Origin: an uncultured Dehalococcoidia bacterium
GTDB lineage: Bacteria > Chloroflexota > Dehalococcoidia > Lucifugimonadales > CATOSD01
Length of the DNA stretch: 64,000 nt
NCBI GenBank assembly: GCA_951812395.1
Contig: CATOSD010000001.1
Coordinates: 186,001 to 250,000, forward strand
Direction: 5' to 3'
In this document: positions 36,947 to 46,133 of the stretch, in pieces
How positions within the stretch are numbered: the first letter of the stretch is position 1
Layout of the letters: the number at the start of each line of letters is the position of its first letter
Notes under the pieces: model-generated
Seen by the model: the letters and a program-made list of their open reading frames with translations, nothing else
Database searches by the model: none
What the model was told of the DNA's origin: nothing
Made by a program: the position numbers and the translations under genes

Positions 36947-37843
36947 CTAGCCGTCGGGTTGGGAGCGCACCTGAACTCCCGCCCGCTCCTCCTGTAGCTG
37001 CGCCACCGCCCCGGCCGCGAGGCGGCCCCAACCTCTGTTCTGGCCCTCGATGTAGCGCTGCTGGACGATGTTGCCAAGCTCTAGCGGAACGTGCAGCCGC
37101 CTGGCCATCTCGGTCGCCAGCCCCACGTCCTTCGCCGCGAGGTCGAGCTGGAAGCCCGGCTCGAAGTTGCCGGCGAACAGCCCGTTGGGCATCCCCTGCA
37201 TGGAGCGCGTGCTGCCCGTGCTCCGCGAGATGGCGTCGAACAGCGTTTCGGGCGGAGCGCCCGCCTTGACGCCGAGCGTGAACGCCTCGGCGAGCAGCAC
37301 GCCGAGACTCAACCCTATGAAGTTGTTGGTGATCTTGCATATGGCGCCGGAGCCGAGCGGACCGCAGTACATCACCTGGTTTCCTATGAGCGCCAGCGTC
37401 GACTCGTACCTGTCGTATGCTTCCCGGTCGCCGCCGACCATGATGCACAGCGTGCCGTCTTCCGCGCCCACCGTGCCGCCGCTCACCGGCGCGTCCAGCA
37501 CGCTCACGCCCCGCGCCTCGGCCTGCGCCGCGATGCGGGAGATGGTTTCGGGGTCGGTGGTGCTCAGGTCGAACACCACGCTGCCGGGCGCCGCGCCGCT
37601 CAGGATCCCGCCCTCGCCCGTGGCGACCTCCTCAACGTCCTGCGGCCTCGGCAGCGACGTGAACACCACGCCGCATGCCTCGGCCACCGCGCGCGGACTG
37701 TCGGCCCACTGCGCCCCCATAGCCAGCAGCTCTTCCGCCGACCCTTTGCGGATGTCGAACAGCGTCAGCTCGTGGCCGCCGTTCAGCAGATTGCGGGCCA
37801 TGTGCCGGCCCATGAATCCCACGCCAATGAACCCTATTCGCAT
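36947..37843 (-). CDS. NAD(P)-dependent beta-hydroxyacid dehydrogenase (3-hydroxyisobutyrate dehydrogenase family)
   Basis: ATG 37843 with CAGGAGACGAC upstream. 298 residues. GFIGVGFMGRHMARNL Rossmann motif, substrate-binding DAPVSGGTVGAEDGTL and catalytic KITNNFIG, where the Lys is the family's catalytic residue. It oxidises or reduces a 3-hydroxy acid or semialdehyde (3-hydroxyisobutyrate, tartronate semialdehyde or similar). Confidence 0.92.
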   Translation of the reverse strand: MRIGFIGVGFMGRHMARNLLNGGHELTLFDIRKGSAEELLAMGAQWADSPRAVAEACGVVFTSLPRPQDVEEVATGEGGILSGAAPGSVVFDLSTTDPETISRIAAQAEARGVSVLDAPVSGGTVGAEDGTLCIMVGGDREAYDRYESTLALIGNQVMYCGPLGSGAICKITNNFIGLSLGVLLAEAFTLGVKAGAPPETLFDAISRSTGSTRSMQGMPNGLFAGNFEPGFQLDLAAKDVGLATEMARRLHVPLELGNIVQQRYIEGQNRGWGRLAAGAVAQLQEERAGVQVRSQPDG

Positions 37844-38034
37844 GTCGTCTCCTGATATACTCGCCGCGTTGCGAAACGGACTATCAGCGCCGTGGTGTCG
37901 CGTTCCGCGAGTGCTAACCCAAGTATGGGCGAATCTGTTATACAATGAAAGAGCGCCCAATTGCCACCGTAACCAACCACCGCGCGTCCGTCGCCCGTGG
38001 AGGGCGGGACGCCAGTACCTATCGCGAGTTTGCC

Positions 38035-39354
38035 ATGAACCCCTACAAGAACCTGGCTATCGGCCTGCTGCTGGCCGCAATCGCCCTCTTCGCGGCCGTG
38101 TCGTGCGGTGAAAGCGAACCGGCACCGACGGTAACCGTCGCCGGAACGGTCGCGCCGGCTCCGGACACCAACGGGACGGCCGAGGCCGCCGCGGTCGCCG
38201 CGCCTACGGCCATGCCTGCGGCGCCAACCGCCACGGCGACCACCGTCCCGGAGCCGACCGCGGTTGTCCCGGAGTCGCACGCCAAGCTGTTGCCTCCTAC
38301 CACTCCCGCGCCCGAGTTTCGCAACGTCACGAGCTGGATCAACACCGAGCCGTTTACGCTCGCCGACCAGCGCGGCAAGGTGGTGTTGATTGACTTCTGG
38401 ACGTACACCTGCATCAACTGCATTCGCACGATGCCTTACTTAAAGTCGTGGCACGCCAAGTACGCCGACAGCGGCCTGATCATCGTTGGCGTCCACGCGC
38501 CGGAGTTCGAGTTCGAAAAGGACCGCCAGAACGTGATCGACTCGATGGAGAAGTTCGGCCTCGAGTACGCCGTCCTCCAGGACAACGACTTTAGCACCTG
38601 GCGCAACTACGACAACCGCTACTGGCCCGCCAAGTACCTGATCGACAAGGACGGCTTCATCCGCTACTCGCACTTCGGCGAGGGAGCCTACCAGGAGACC
38701 GAGGACCTGATTCGCGTGCTGCTGGAGGACGCCGGTTCCGACTTGAGCGGCATATCCCCGGAGTCCGCGCCCGAACCGGTGCGCGACTCGGCCGCCGGTG
38801 CCGTGGACCCGACCATGCGCCAGACGCGGGAGCTGTACGCCGGATACGAGCGCAACTACGGCGCGCTACAGTCCCAGACCGTTCCACCCTACATACTGCA
38901 CCCCGAGTACTACGCAGAGTTTGGCGTCGAAGTGCTCTACAACGACCCCGGCGACCACCGGAACCAGTTCCTGTACCTGCACGGGCTGTGGCGCAACGAA
39001 GCTGAACGGCTCGTACACGCGCGCAGCACCGAGGGCTACGAAGACTACGTTGCCCTGAAGTTTTTTGGCACGAGCGTAAACGTGGTGCTGGGCCTGGAGT
39101 CCGCGGAGCCCTACACCGTGAGGGTGACGCTGGACGACCAGCCGGTGACGGCCTCGCAAGCCGGAGTCGACGTGATGTTCGGCGCCGACGGCGACAGCTA
39201 CGTTCTCGTGGACGAGTCTCGGATGTACAACCTGATCAACTTCCCGGAGTACGGCGGGAGCGAGCTGAAGCTCAGCTCCGAGTCCGACGAGTTCGCCGTG
39301 TTCGCGTTCACCTTCGGTGCCTACGAAGGCGGCGAACCGCAGCCGCAGTCGTAG
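38035..39354 (+). CDS. Thioredoxin-fold lipoprotein with DipZ-like C-terminal domain
   Basis: ATG 38035. Lipoprotein signal ending LFAAVSC, then an Ala/Pro/Thr-rich linker to about residue 85. A redoxin domain has FWTYTCINCIRTMPYLK, so the active-site pair is CINC, and GVHAPEFEFEKD. From about residue 270 a domain matches the DipZ/TlpA-associated C-terminal module (GLWRNEAERL, VNVVLGL). Likely extracytoplasmic disulfide exchange. It is 12 bp upstream of another thioredoxin-like lipoprotein and probably cotranscribed with it. Confidence 0.88.
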   Translation: MNPYKNLAIGLLLAAIALFAAVSCGESEPAPTVTVAGTVAPAPDTNGTAEAAAVAAPTAMPAAPTATATTVPEPTAVVPESHAKLLPPTTPAPEFRNVTSWINTEPFTLADQRGKVVLIDFWTYTCINCIRTMPYLKSWHAKYADSGLIIVGVHAPEFEFEKDRQNVIDSMEKFGLEYAVLQDNDFSTWRNYDNRYWPAKYLIDKDGFIRYSHFGEGAYQETEDLIRVLLEDAGSDLSGISPESAPEPVRDSAAGAVDPTMRQTRELYAGYERNYGALQSQTVPPYILHPEYYAEFGVEVLYNDPGDHRNQFLYLHGLWRNEAERLVHARSTEGYEDYVALKFFGTSVNVVLGLESAEPYTVRVTLDDQPVTASQAGVDVMFGADGDSYVLVDESRMYNLINFPEYGGSELKLSSESDEFAVFAFTFGAYEGGEPQPQS

Positions 39355-39366
39355 TTCCGACCTCTT

Positions 39367-40320
39367 ATGCCGATGAAGGCCAAGCTGCTATCTGTCATGG
39401 CCCTGGTGCTTCTGGCCGCCGCCGGCTGCTCCGGCGCGTCCGAGCCCGAGGCGGCCGAGACGCCGGAGACGGCCCAGGTCGAGACCGGCGTGCCAAAGGA
39501 ATCGCCGCTGATCAAGGGGCCGATCTCCGACTCCGGCCTGCAGATCATCTTCGGCACGCCCGACCTGGGCGTCGGCCCCAACCGCATCGGCTTCGTACTG
39601 ACCTCTAAAGACGGCATCGTCACCTCGCCGGCCGTGAGCGTGACCTCGGAGTACCTGCCGGAGCGCGGCGCTCCCGCCGAGACGCGGCAGACCGCGCTCG
39701 CGGTGTTCCGGCCCTGGCCCTACGGCACGCGCGGGCTGTACACCACCGTTCTCGACTTCCACGCCGCCGGCGACTGGGCGCTGCGCGCGAGCGTGCTCGA
39801 CCTGGCGGCGAGCGGCGACGGCGACAGCGCCGAGCTGTTCTTCGAGGTGGCCGAGACGACTCACGCGCCGGCCACCGGACAGCCCGCCGTAGCGAGCGAC
39901 AGCAAGACGCTCGCCGATGTCGCCGGGTTCGAGAAGATCACCACCGGTTCGCTTCACGACGGCGACCTGTACGAAGTCTCCATCGCGGACGCGGTGGCGA
40001 GCGGCCGCCCGACGGTGATTGTGGTAGCAAGCCCGGCGTTTTGCACCAACGCCGTTTGCGGTCCCCAGGTGGACGTGCTGAAGGAACTGAAGGATAAGTA
40101 CCGGGGACGCGCCAACTTCATCCACGTGGACTACTTCGACAACCCGGACGAGATTCAGGGCGACCTCGACAGGGCGATCGTATCGCCGACCGTGCTGGAG
40201 TGGAATCTGCCGAGCACGGAGTGGTCCTTCGTAGTCGACGGCGAGGGCGTGGTCACGGCACGATTCGAAGCGTTCGCGACACTCGAGGAACTGGAGGAGG
40301 CGCTCCTCGACGTGCTATGA
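39367..40320 (+). CDS. Thioredoxin-like lipoprotein
   Basis: 317 residues. Signal peptide ends VLLAAAGC (lipobox). The N-terminal 160 residues look like an immunoglobulin-type beta domain (GPNRIGFVLTS, YLPERGAP, GDWALRASV). The C-terminal part has a thioredoxin fold with SPAFCTNAVCGPQVDVLKEL, two Cys separated by four residues instead of the standard two. Probably a membrane-anchored redox or chaperone protein working with the gene before it. Confidence 0.8.
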   Translation: MPMKAKLLSVMALVLLAAAGCSGASEPEAAETPETAQVETGVPKESPLIKGPISDSGLQIIFGTPDLGVGPNRIGFVLTSKDGIVTSPAVSVTSEYLPERGAPAETRQTALAVFRPWPYGTRGLYTTVLDFHAAGDWALRASVLDLAASGDGDSAELFFEVAETTHAPATGQPAVASDSKTLADVAGFEKITTGSLHDGDLYEVSIADAVASGRPTVIVVASPAFCTNAVCGPQVDVLKELKDKYRGRANFIHVDYFDNPDEIQGDLDRAIVSPTVLEWNLPSTEWSFVVDGEGVVTARFEAFATLEELEEALLDVL

Positions 40321-40542
40321 GCGGGCCGGCGTGCCGCTTCACACTCGCAGTGGGCGGCGCTGCCCGGGCCGCTCCCCATCGGCGGAACGCCGGGGGCCGT
40401 CGCGGCATCCCATCGCCAGAGTGCGGCCCCGGCGGTGTGTCCAGGATCGCGGACACCGCTGGCCGCGCAGTTCCTGGTACGACCCCACGCGCTGGTCAGC
40501 CGGCATGGAGGACTCGCGGCTTTCACCATAATTGAGGATAAC

Positions 40543-40827
40543 TTGCTCGTCACACTGCTCGCGCGAATCATGTCCGGACTGAGGCACTTAGTCTGGTCGA
40601 TGAATGACGTGCTGCCGCCGTACCGCACGGTAGAAGGCTATCTGGAGACGAAGGCGAGAGGCATGGATTCGGGCAAGCACTTCATCTGGGTCGCCTCGAC
40701 CAGGATAGAGGTGGACGCCGAGACTTTCGACCTGCTGATAGTGGGCGAGAACATGCGTGTGATGTGCACCAGAAGCTACCGCGCAATCAACATCGATCGG
40801 CTGATACAGGGCAGCGGCCCCGGCTAG
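40543..40827 (+). CDS. Hypothetical protein
   Basis: TTG 40543 has GAGG 5 bases upstream, and an ATG at 40570 is also in frame; the frame is open to 40435 but that part looks non-coding. About 94 residues, no recognised domain: [43 protein letters not shown]. Overlaps the convergent antitoxin stop by 4 bp. Confidence 0.5.
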   Translation: MLVTLLARIMSGLRHLVWSMNDVLPPYRTVEGYLETKARGMDSGKHFIWVASTRIEVDAETFDLLIVGENMRVMCTRSYRAINIDRLIQGSGPG

Positions 40828-41123
40828 CCCACGCGAGCAATTGCGGACGCCGGCCTGATGCCGGCGGTGAGACGCTGCTTGTCCTTGGCAAGAAGACGAA
40901 AGTCGCGCTCGGACTGTACGCGATGCCAGAAATTGTCCGACTGCCCGAAGAACGCCCCAAAGCGGATGGACATGGCGGGGGTGATGCTTCTGCGCCCGTG
41001 AATAATCTCGTTGATAGCCCGCGGCGCGACTCCTATGGCGCGAGCCATGGCGTTTTGCGAAATGCCCATGGGCTTGAGATACTCTTCCAGCAGCATTTCA
41101 CCGGGGATTACAGGCGTGGACAT
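40824..41123 (-). CDS. higA: HigA-like antitoxin (XRE HTH)
   Basis: 99 residues. [27 protein letters not shown] is the typical HigA start with the helix-turn-helix, then [19 protein letters not shown]. It would bind the operator and neutralise the adjacent RelE-type toxin. Its start lies inside the end of the toxin gene (16 bp overlap); toxin-first order is typical of higBA. Confidence 0.92.
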   Translation of the reverse strand: MSTPVIPGEMLLEEYLKPMGISQNAMARAIGVAPRAINEIIHGRRSITPAMSIRFGAFFGQSDNFWHRVQSERDFRLLAKDKQRLTAGIRPASAIARVG

Positions 41124-41470
41124 GGGGTGAATACCTTATCGGGACACATGGGACTAACTTCCCTATAACGTGTAACGTCATATGGGTCTTGCCAATGGTA
41201 ATCGACTATCGAAACGTCCTCGGGTCCGAAAGGCGTCCAACGAAACACGATTCGCCATTGGTCGTTGACGCGGTTTGAGTGATAACCCGACCTGTCGCCC
41301 ATAAGAGTTTCAAGGCGATTGCCAGGTGAAACCGCAAGATCACTGAGGTAGTCCGCACTGTGTAGCCGTATCAAATTCCTCAACGCTACTCGCGATATGG
41401 AACTGAACCGTCGGTTCGTCTCTGAAACGAACAGGTCTTCGGTATCTTTGTCGGCGAAGGACAGAATCAC
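41108..41470 (-). CDS. higB: HigB-like toxin (RelE/ParE superfamily mRNA interferase)
   Basis: [60 protein letters not shown], ending VDYH, the standard HigB fold with its basic catalytic residues. A further 26 residues or so after VDYH run into higA, making the protein longer than the usual 92-95 residues. Confidence 0.9.
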   Translation of the reverse strand: MILSFADKDTEDLFVSETNRRFSSISRVALRNLIRLHSADYLSDLAVSPGNRLETLMGDRSGYHSNRVNDQWRIVFRWTPFGPEDVSIVDYHWQDPYDVTRYREVSPMCPDKVFTPCPRL

Positions 41471-41483
41471 TTGAGCGTACCGG

Positions 41484-44375
41484 CTAAAGAGCCTCCGCCA
41501 ACACCTCCACCAGGTGCAGCGCGCGCCGACCGGTGCCCTGCTCTATCTGCTGCCTGCACGACACTCCTTCCGCGACCACGCACACTCCCTCGTCGTGCGA
41601 CCGGATGGCCGGAAACAGCGTCTGCTCGCCTATCTGCATCGAAATGTCGTAGTGCTCCTTCTCGAAGCCGAACGACCCCGCCATGCCGCAGCAACCCGAC
41701 GGTATCTCCGCCGCGTCGCAGCCCGGCAGCGCCTTTAGCACCCGCATCGCCGCCCGCGTCCCCACCAGAGCCTTCTGGTGGCAGTGGCCGTGCAGCAGCA
41801 GGCTCTCCGGCGGATTCGAGAACTCCAGGGTCGCGCCCTCCTCCTCAATAGCGTGCAGCACGAACTCCTCGATCAGCATGGTGTTCTCGCTCACGCTGTG
41901 GGCGTCGTCGCCACCCAGCAGGTCCACGTAATCGTCCCGGAAGCTCAGAATGCAGCTCGGCTCGATCCCCACCAGCTTGGCCCCGCTGCGCACGTACGGC
42001 ATCACCGAGCGCACGTTAGCCGCGGCGCTGCGTTTCGCCTTGTCCATCATCCCCTTGGACAGCATCGGGCGGCCGCAGCAGCGCACCCGCGGCACAATCA
42101 CCTCGTAGCCTAGCGCCTCCAGCACCTTCACCGAGGCCATGCCTAGGTTGGGGTGGCTGTAGTTTGTAAACGTGTCCGGATAAAGCACCACCCGGCCTCG
42201 CGCCGCGTCCGCGCGCAGCCGCTCCGGCCTGGTCTTGAACCACTGCGTAAACGTCTGGGTCACGAATCGGGGCAGCTCCCGCCTGCGGTCTATGCCCACG
42301 TGCTCGTCCAGCATGTTGCGCACGAACCCGAGCCTGAGCGGCAGGTTCGACAGCGGCGCGAACATCGACCCCAGCGCGCTCCACCGCGCCACGTCGCCGA
42401 ACAGCTTGTCCCGCAACGAGTGGCCGTTCGCCTCGTGGTACTTGCCCAGGAACTCGTACTTCAGCTTGGCCATGTCCACGTTGGACGGACACTCCGCCTT
42501 GCAGCCCTTGCACTCCAGGCACAGCGCCATCACCTCGTGCATACGCTCGCCGGTCATCGCCTCCGCCGGCAGCGCGCCCGACATCGCCGCCCGCAGCGCG
42601 TTCGCCCTGCCGCGCGTCGAGTGCTCCTCGTCCCGTGTGACCATGTACGACGGGCACATCGTGCCCCCCAGCACCTTGCGGCACGCGCCCTGCCCGTTGC
42701 ACATCTCGATCGCGTGGGCGAAGCTGCCCTCCACCGAGTAGTTGAACCCCGTCGCGGGCGTCAGCGCCGTGTAGGCCGGGCCGATGCGCAGGCTCTCCGT
42801 CATGGGAGCCGAGTCCACAATCTTGCCCGGATTCATGATGCCGTTGGGATCGAACGCGGCCTTCACCTCGCGGAATGCGTCGTAGAGCGTGCTGCCGAAC
42901 ATCTTCTCGTTGAAGCCGCTCCGCACCAGCCCGTCGCCGTGCTCGCCGCTCATCGACCCGCCGAACTCCAGCACCAGGTCGCTTATCTCCTCCGCGATAG
43001 ACACCATCCGGTCCACGCCGTCCTGCCGCTTCAGGTCGATCAGCGGTCGGATGTGCAGGCACCCGACGCTCGCGTGACCGTAGTAGCCCGCGGTGGTGCC
43101 GTGTTCCTTCACAATCTCGTCGAACCGGCGCACGAACTCCGGCAGCACCTCCGGCGCAACCGCGGTGTCCTCCACGAAAGGGAGCGGCTTGGCGCTGCCC
43201 GGCGTGTTCATCATCAGCCCCAGCCCAGCCTTGCGCACGTCCCACACCTTCGTCTGCTCGGCCGGCGTCATAAGCCGGCGCATGGCGTAGCCCATGCCGC
43301 CGCGCCTCATGCGCGCCTCCAGCAGGTCGAGCTTGGCGGTAACCTCCGGCTCGGTGTCGCCGACGAACTCGACCACCAGTATCGACTCCGGGTCCCCCTC
43401 GATGAAGTCCGTCAGCCGCGAGTAGACCAGGTTGTTGCGCGCCTGCCGCAGTATCATGCTGCCGATGTGCTCCACCGCCGCCGGCTCAAGCTCCATCGTG
43501 GCGACCGTGGCCTCCATCGACTCTATAAGATCGTTGAAGTGCAGCACGCCCAGCGCCCTGACCTTGGGTCGCTGCACAATCTTCACCTTCGCCTCAGCGA
43601 TGGTGACGAGCGTGCCTTCCGATCCCACGGCGAATCGCGCCATGTTGAACGCGCTCCCTCCGACGAACTCGTCCAGATTGTAGCCCGAAACCCGGCGCTG
43701 GATACGTGGATAGCGCGCCAATATCTCGTCGCGGTGAGCCTCGCCGATGGCGAACAGCTTGCGGTAGATGTCGCCCTCCAGCCCTTCGCCGCGCATTTTC
43801 GCCTCGAGCTGGCCGCCGTCCATAGCGCCGAAGTGCGCCCGGTCCCCGTTGGGCAGGATCACATCCATCTCCAGCACGTTGTCCACCGTCTTGCCCCACA
43901 GGGGCGAGTGTGCGCCACAGGAGTTGTTGCCCAGCGCGCCGCCAACGTTGCCGCGGCTGCTGGTGCTCGGGTCGGGAGTGAAGAGCATGTCGTGCAGAGC
44001 GAGGTGGTGGTTGAGCTCGTCGAGAATGATGCCCGGCTGCGTGCGCGCCCAGCCCTCTTCGGCGTTCACCTCCACCACGTTCCGCATGTACTTAGAAAAG
44101 TCCATGATCACGGACTGGCCAACCGTCTGGCCCGCTAGGCTGGTGCCGCCGCCTCTGGGAAGCACGGACACGCCGTGGCGGTTCGCGGCCTCGACCACGG
44201 CAATCACGTCCTCGGCGTTGCGCGGCAGCACCACGCCAACCGGCTCGATCTGGTAGATGCTCGCGTCCGTGGCGTACAGCAGGCGCGTCATCTTGTCGAA
44301 GCGCACCTCGCCCGCGACCACGCGCCGCAGCTCCTCTGCCAGTGCCTGTGTATCGGAATCGATGTGAGCGACCAT
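41484..44375 (-). CDS. FAD-binding and Fe-S-binding dehydrogenase (GlcD-GlpC fusion, D-lactate/2-hydroxyacid type)
   Basis: 963 residues. N-terminal FAD domain: VLPRGGGTSLAGQTVGQSV, LGNNSCGAHSPLWGKT, AVGSEGTLVTI, and the C-terminal cap with SGEHGDGLVRS. After about residue 540 comes a ferredoxin-like domain: CNGQGACRKV...MCPSY and CLECKGCKAECPSN for Fe-S clusters, the first motif having fewer Cys than a full CxxCxxC. Two CCG-type domains follow (RCCGRPMLSKG, GCCGMAGSFGFE). Likely oxidises D-lactate or another 2-hydroxyacid and passes electrons to the quinone pool. Confidence 0.93.
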   Translation of the reverse strand: MVAHIDSDTQALAEELRRVVAGEVRFDKMTRLLYATDASIYQIEPVGVVLPRNAEDVIAVVEAANRHGVSVLPRGGGTSLAGQTVGQSVIMDFSKYMRNVVEVNAEEGWARTQPGIILDELNHHLALHDMLFTPDPSTSSRGNVGGALGNNSCGAHSPLWGKTVDNVLEMDVILPNGDRAHFGAMDGGQLEAKMRGEGLEGDIYRKLFAIGEAHRDEILARYPRIQRRVSGYNLDEFVGGSAFNMARFAVGSEGTLVTIAEAKVKIVQRPKVRALGVLHFNDLIESMEATVATMELEPAAVEHIGSMILRQARNNLVYSRLTDFIEGDPESILVVEFVGDTEPEVTAKLDLLEARMRRGGMGYAMRRLMTPAEQTKVWDVRKAGLGLMMNTPGSAKPLPFVEDTAVAPEVLPEFVRRFDEIVKEHGTTAGYYGHASVGCLHIRPLIDLKRQDGVDRMVSIAEEISDLVLEFGGSMSGEHGDGLVRSGFNEKMFGSTLYDAFREVKAAFDPNGIMNPGKIVDSAPMTESLRIGPAYTALTPATGFNYSVEGSFAHAIEMCNGQGACRKVLGGTMCPSYMVTRDEEHSTRGRANALRAAMSGALPAEAMTGERMHEVMALCLECKGCKAECPSNVDMAKLKYEFLGKYHEANGHSLRDKLFGDVARWSALGSMFAPLSNLPLRLGFVRNMLDEHVGIDRRRELPRFVTQTFTQWFKTRPERLRADAARGRVVLYPDTFTNYSHPNLGMASVKVLEALGYEVIVPRVRCCGRPMLSKGMMDKAKRSAAANVRSVMPYVRSGAKLVGIEPSCILSFRDDYVDLLGGDDAHSVSENTMLIEEFVLHAIEEEGATLEFSNPPESLLLHGHCHQKALVGTRAAMRVLKALPGCDAAEIPSGCCGMAGSFGFEKEHYDISMQIGEQTLFPAIRSHDEGVCVVAEGVSCRQQIEQGTGRRALHLVEVLAEAL

Positions 44376-44402
44376 GGGAACAACCTTGCGTCTTGACTAA
44401 AT

Positions 44403-44443
44403 GTCCCTTCCCCCTGCGAGGGGGAAGATTAGGATGGGGGTAA
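44403..44443 (+). repeat. CCTTCCCCC hairpin intergenic repeat, copy 6
   Basis: CCCTTCCCCCTGCGAGGGGGAAGA then TTAGGATGGGGGTAA. A GTCATTCCAG palindrome follows at about 44459, and a head-only copy lies at about 44577. Confidence 0.8.
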
Positions 44444-44632
44444 GAGCGCCGTCACTCTCGTCATTCCAGCCCCTGAGCCGGAATCCGGAAGGGCAGGACC
44501 ACGCGGGCCTACTGACCGCAAGTTACCAGATACGCCATGCCAAGACAATTGGATTCCGGGCGCGCGCAACGCAAAGTCCCTTCCCCCTCGCAGAGCTAAC
44601 AAGGGTCAGCACCGGGAATGACCGCTCCAATA

Positions 44633-44672
44633 GTCCCTTCCCCCTCGCAGGGGGAAGGTTAGGATGGGGGTG
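44633..44672 (+). repeat. CCTTCCCCC hairpin intergenic repeat, copy 7
   Basis: Full-length copy, CCTTCCCCC-TCGCA-GGGGGAAGG then TTAGGATGGGGGTGA. The whole spacer 44376-44684 consists of this family plus the GTCATTCC palindrome; no gene is seen in it. Confidence 0.85.
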
Positions 44673-44684
44673 AAAGGCCCCGCC

Positions 44685-45845
44685 TCACTCCACGACAGCC
44701 CGTCGCCGCAGCGGCTGCCCCCTGCGATACGTCGCCACCCGCCACAGCCACTCCGCCGGCCCGTACACGAACCGGCCCAGCCACGCCTGCGACCACCACA
44801 GTTGAAGGCCCCACACCGCGAACACGAACACCAGCACCGCGCTCCGGTTCACGTAGCCCGCGTCGCCCAGCAGCGTCGTCAGCACGAGCACGCCCAGCGC
44901 CGTCTGCGCCAGGTAGTTCGTCAGCGCCATCCTCCCCACGTTGCGCAGCCACCGCTTCAAACGGCTGTCCGCCCGGTTGCTCCACAGGATGATGAGGCTC
45001 ATGTACCCCAGCGAGGCCGGTATCGTGCCAAGCGTGTTTGGAATCTGGCCCACGAAAGCTATCTCGCGGGAGTAGTCCGCTACCGCCGTCACCACCACTC
45101 CCGCCACAGCGAGCGGCAGCCCGACCGCCAGGCCGACGATCGCCGTCAGGCGGTAAGTTTTCGCGGGCAACCGCCCGTTCATAAACCCCGCGCGGTACAG
45201 GCCCGCGCCTATCAGAATCAGCCCCAGCGCGCGCAGGAAATAGCCCAGCAGCACCGGCACACTGATGATCTCCTCTGTCGGGAAACCGCCCGGCGTCCAC
45301 AGCCCCGCGAGCGACACGTCGGTGGTGTTGGCCATGTACTGTGCGATCAGGGCGCACCCGGCCGACATTGCGAACACGACCGCGCCCACCGAGACGAGCG
45401 CCCGGTTCGGCAGATTTCGCAGCGCGACCAGGAACACCGACGCCACCGCGTACGCAACGAGCACGTCGCCTTGCCAGACGAGGCCGTGCACGATGCCGAT
45501 GAGCAGCAGCAGCGAGTTGCGCCACAGGTTCAGCATCACCGCGCGCCGGCCCCTCTCGCTCGCGCGGTCGATGAACAGGATCATCCCCGCGCCGAACAGC
45601 AGCGAGAACAGCCCCATGAACTTCTGGTCGACGAACACCTCGCCCGCGATGCCGACGGCCCAGTCCAGCCACGTCTCCGAGCCGCCCGCCGACAGGTTGA
45701 GATAGGGCGTGGACCCGAACTTGAAGGACACCGCGTTCATCAGCAGAATGCCGAGCACCGCCACCCCGCGTATCAGGTCGAGGCTGACAATCCGCTCCGA
45801 CTCGTGAACAGGCCCGGATTCGGCCGGCTGGGTCTGTTCCGCCAT
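44685..45845 (-). CDS. DUF418 (YeiB-like) integral membrane protein
   Basis: ATG 45845, 386 residues; the frame upstream passes through repeat DNA and is not coding. About eight to ten membrane segments. SLDLIRGVAVLGILLMN near the N-terminus and the C-terminal LRNVGRMALTNYLAQT are family signatures. It belongs to the acyltransferase-3-like membrane superfamily; substrate unknown. Confidence 0.9.
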   Translation of the reverse strand: MAEQTQPAESGPVHESERIVSLDLIRGVAVLGILLMNAVSFKFGSTPYLNLSAGGSETWLDWAVGIAGEVFVDQKFMGLFSLLFGAGMILFIDRASERGRRAVMLNLWRNSLLLLIGIVHGLVWQGDVLVAYAVASVFLVALRNLPNRALVSVGAVVFAMSAGCALIAQYMANTTDVSLAGLWTPGGFPTEEIISVPVLLGYFLRALGLILIGAGLYRAGFMNGRLPAKTYRLTAIVGLAVGLPLAVAGVVVTAVADYSREIAFVGQIPNTLGTIPASLGYMSLIILWSNRADSRLKRWLRNVGRMALTNYLAQTALGVLVLTTLLGDAGYVNRSAVLVFVFAVWGLQLWWSQAWLGRFVYGPAEWLWRVATYRRGQPLRRRAVVE

Positions 45846-45969
45846 TGGAGTAAGCACCTCGCTTGGGACGACTGCCAAGAGTCCATTCCCTCTTGATGGG
45901 AGAGCGCCTAATATCCCTTCCCCCTCGCAGGGCTGACAGGGGTATGTTCCAGGCGTGAGCCTTTCAAGA

Positions 45970-46009
45970 AGTCCCTTCCCCCTCGCAGGGGGAAGGTTAG
46001 GATGGGGGT
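45970..46009 (+). repeat. CCTTCCCCC hairpin intergenic repeat, copy 8
   Basis: Full copy. A head-only copy lies at about 45914 and a GTCATTCCGG palindrome at about 46032. The spacer 45846-46133 holds no gene. Confidence 0.85.
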
Positions 46010-46133
46010 GACGGCTCCCTACCACCGCACACGTCATTCCGGACCCCCGCCCCGGAGTCCAGGGTGGCGAGACGCACCTCGCCACACCCGTATCGCACAC
46101 AGCCGCCGGCCAGCCGAATCGGTTGGGAAGTCC

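Noticed and set aside
42153..44138. 661-codon open frame on the plus strand
   Set aside because: It is antisense to the FAD/Fe-S dehydrogenase. High GC keeps the complementary frame open; the sequence is Arg/His-rich and has no domain.
44664..45896. 410-codon plus-strand frame over the DUF418 gene
   Set aside because: Antisense shadow; composition is Arg/His/Gln-rich, unlike a real protein.
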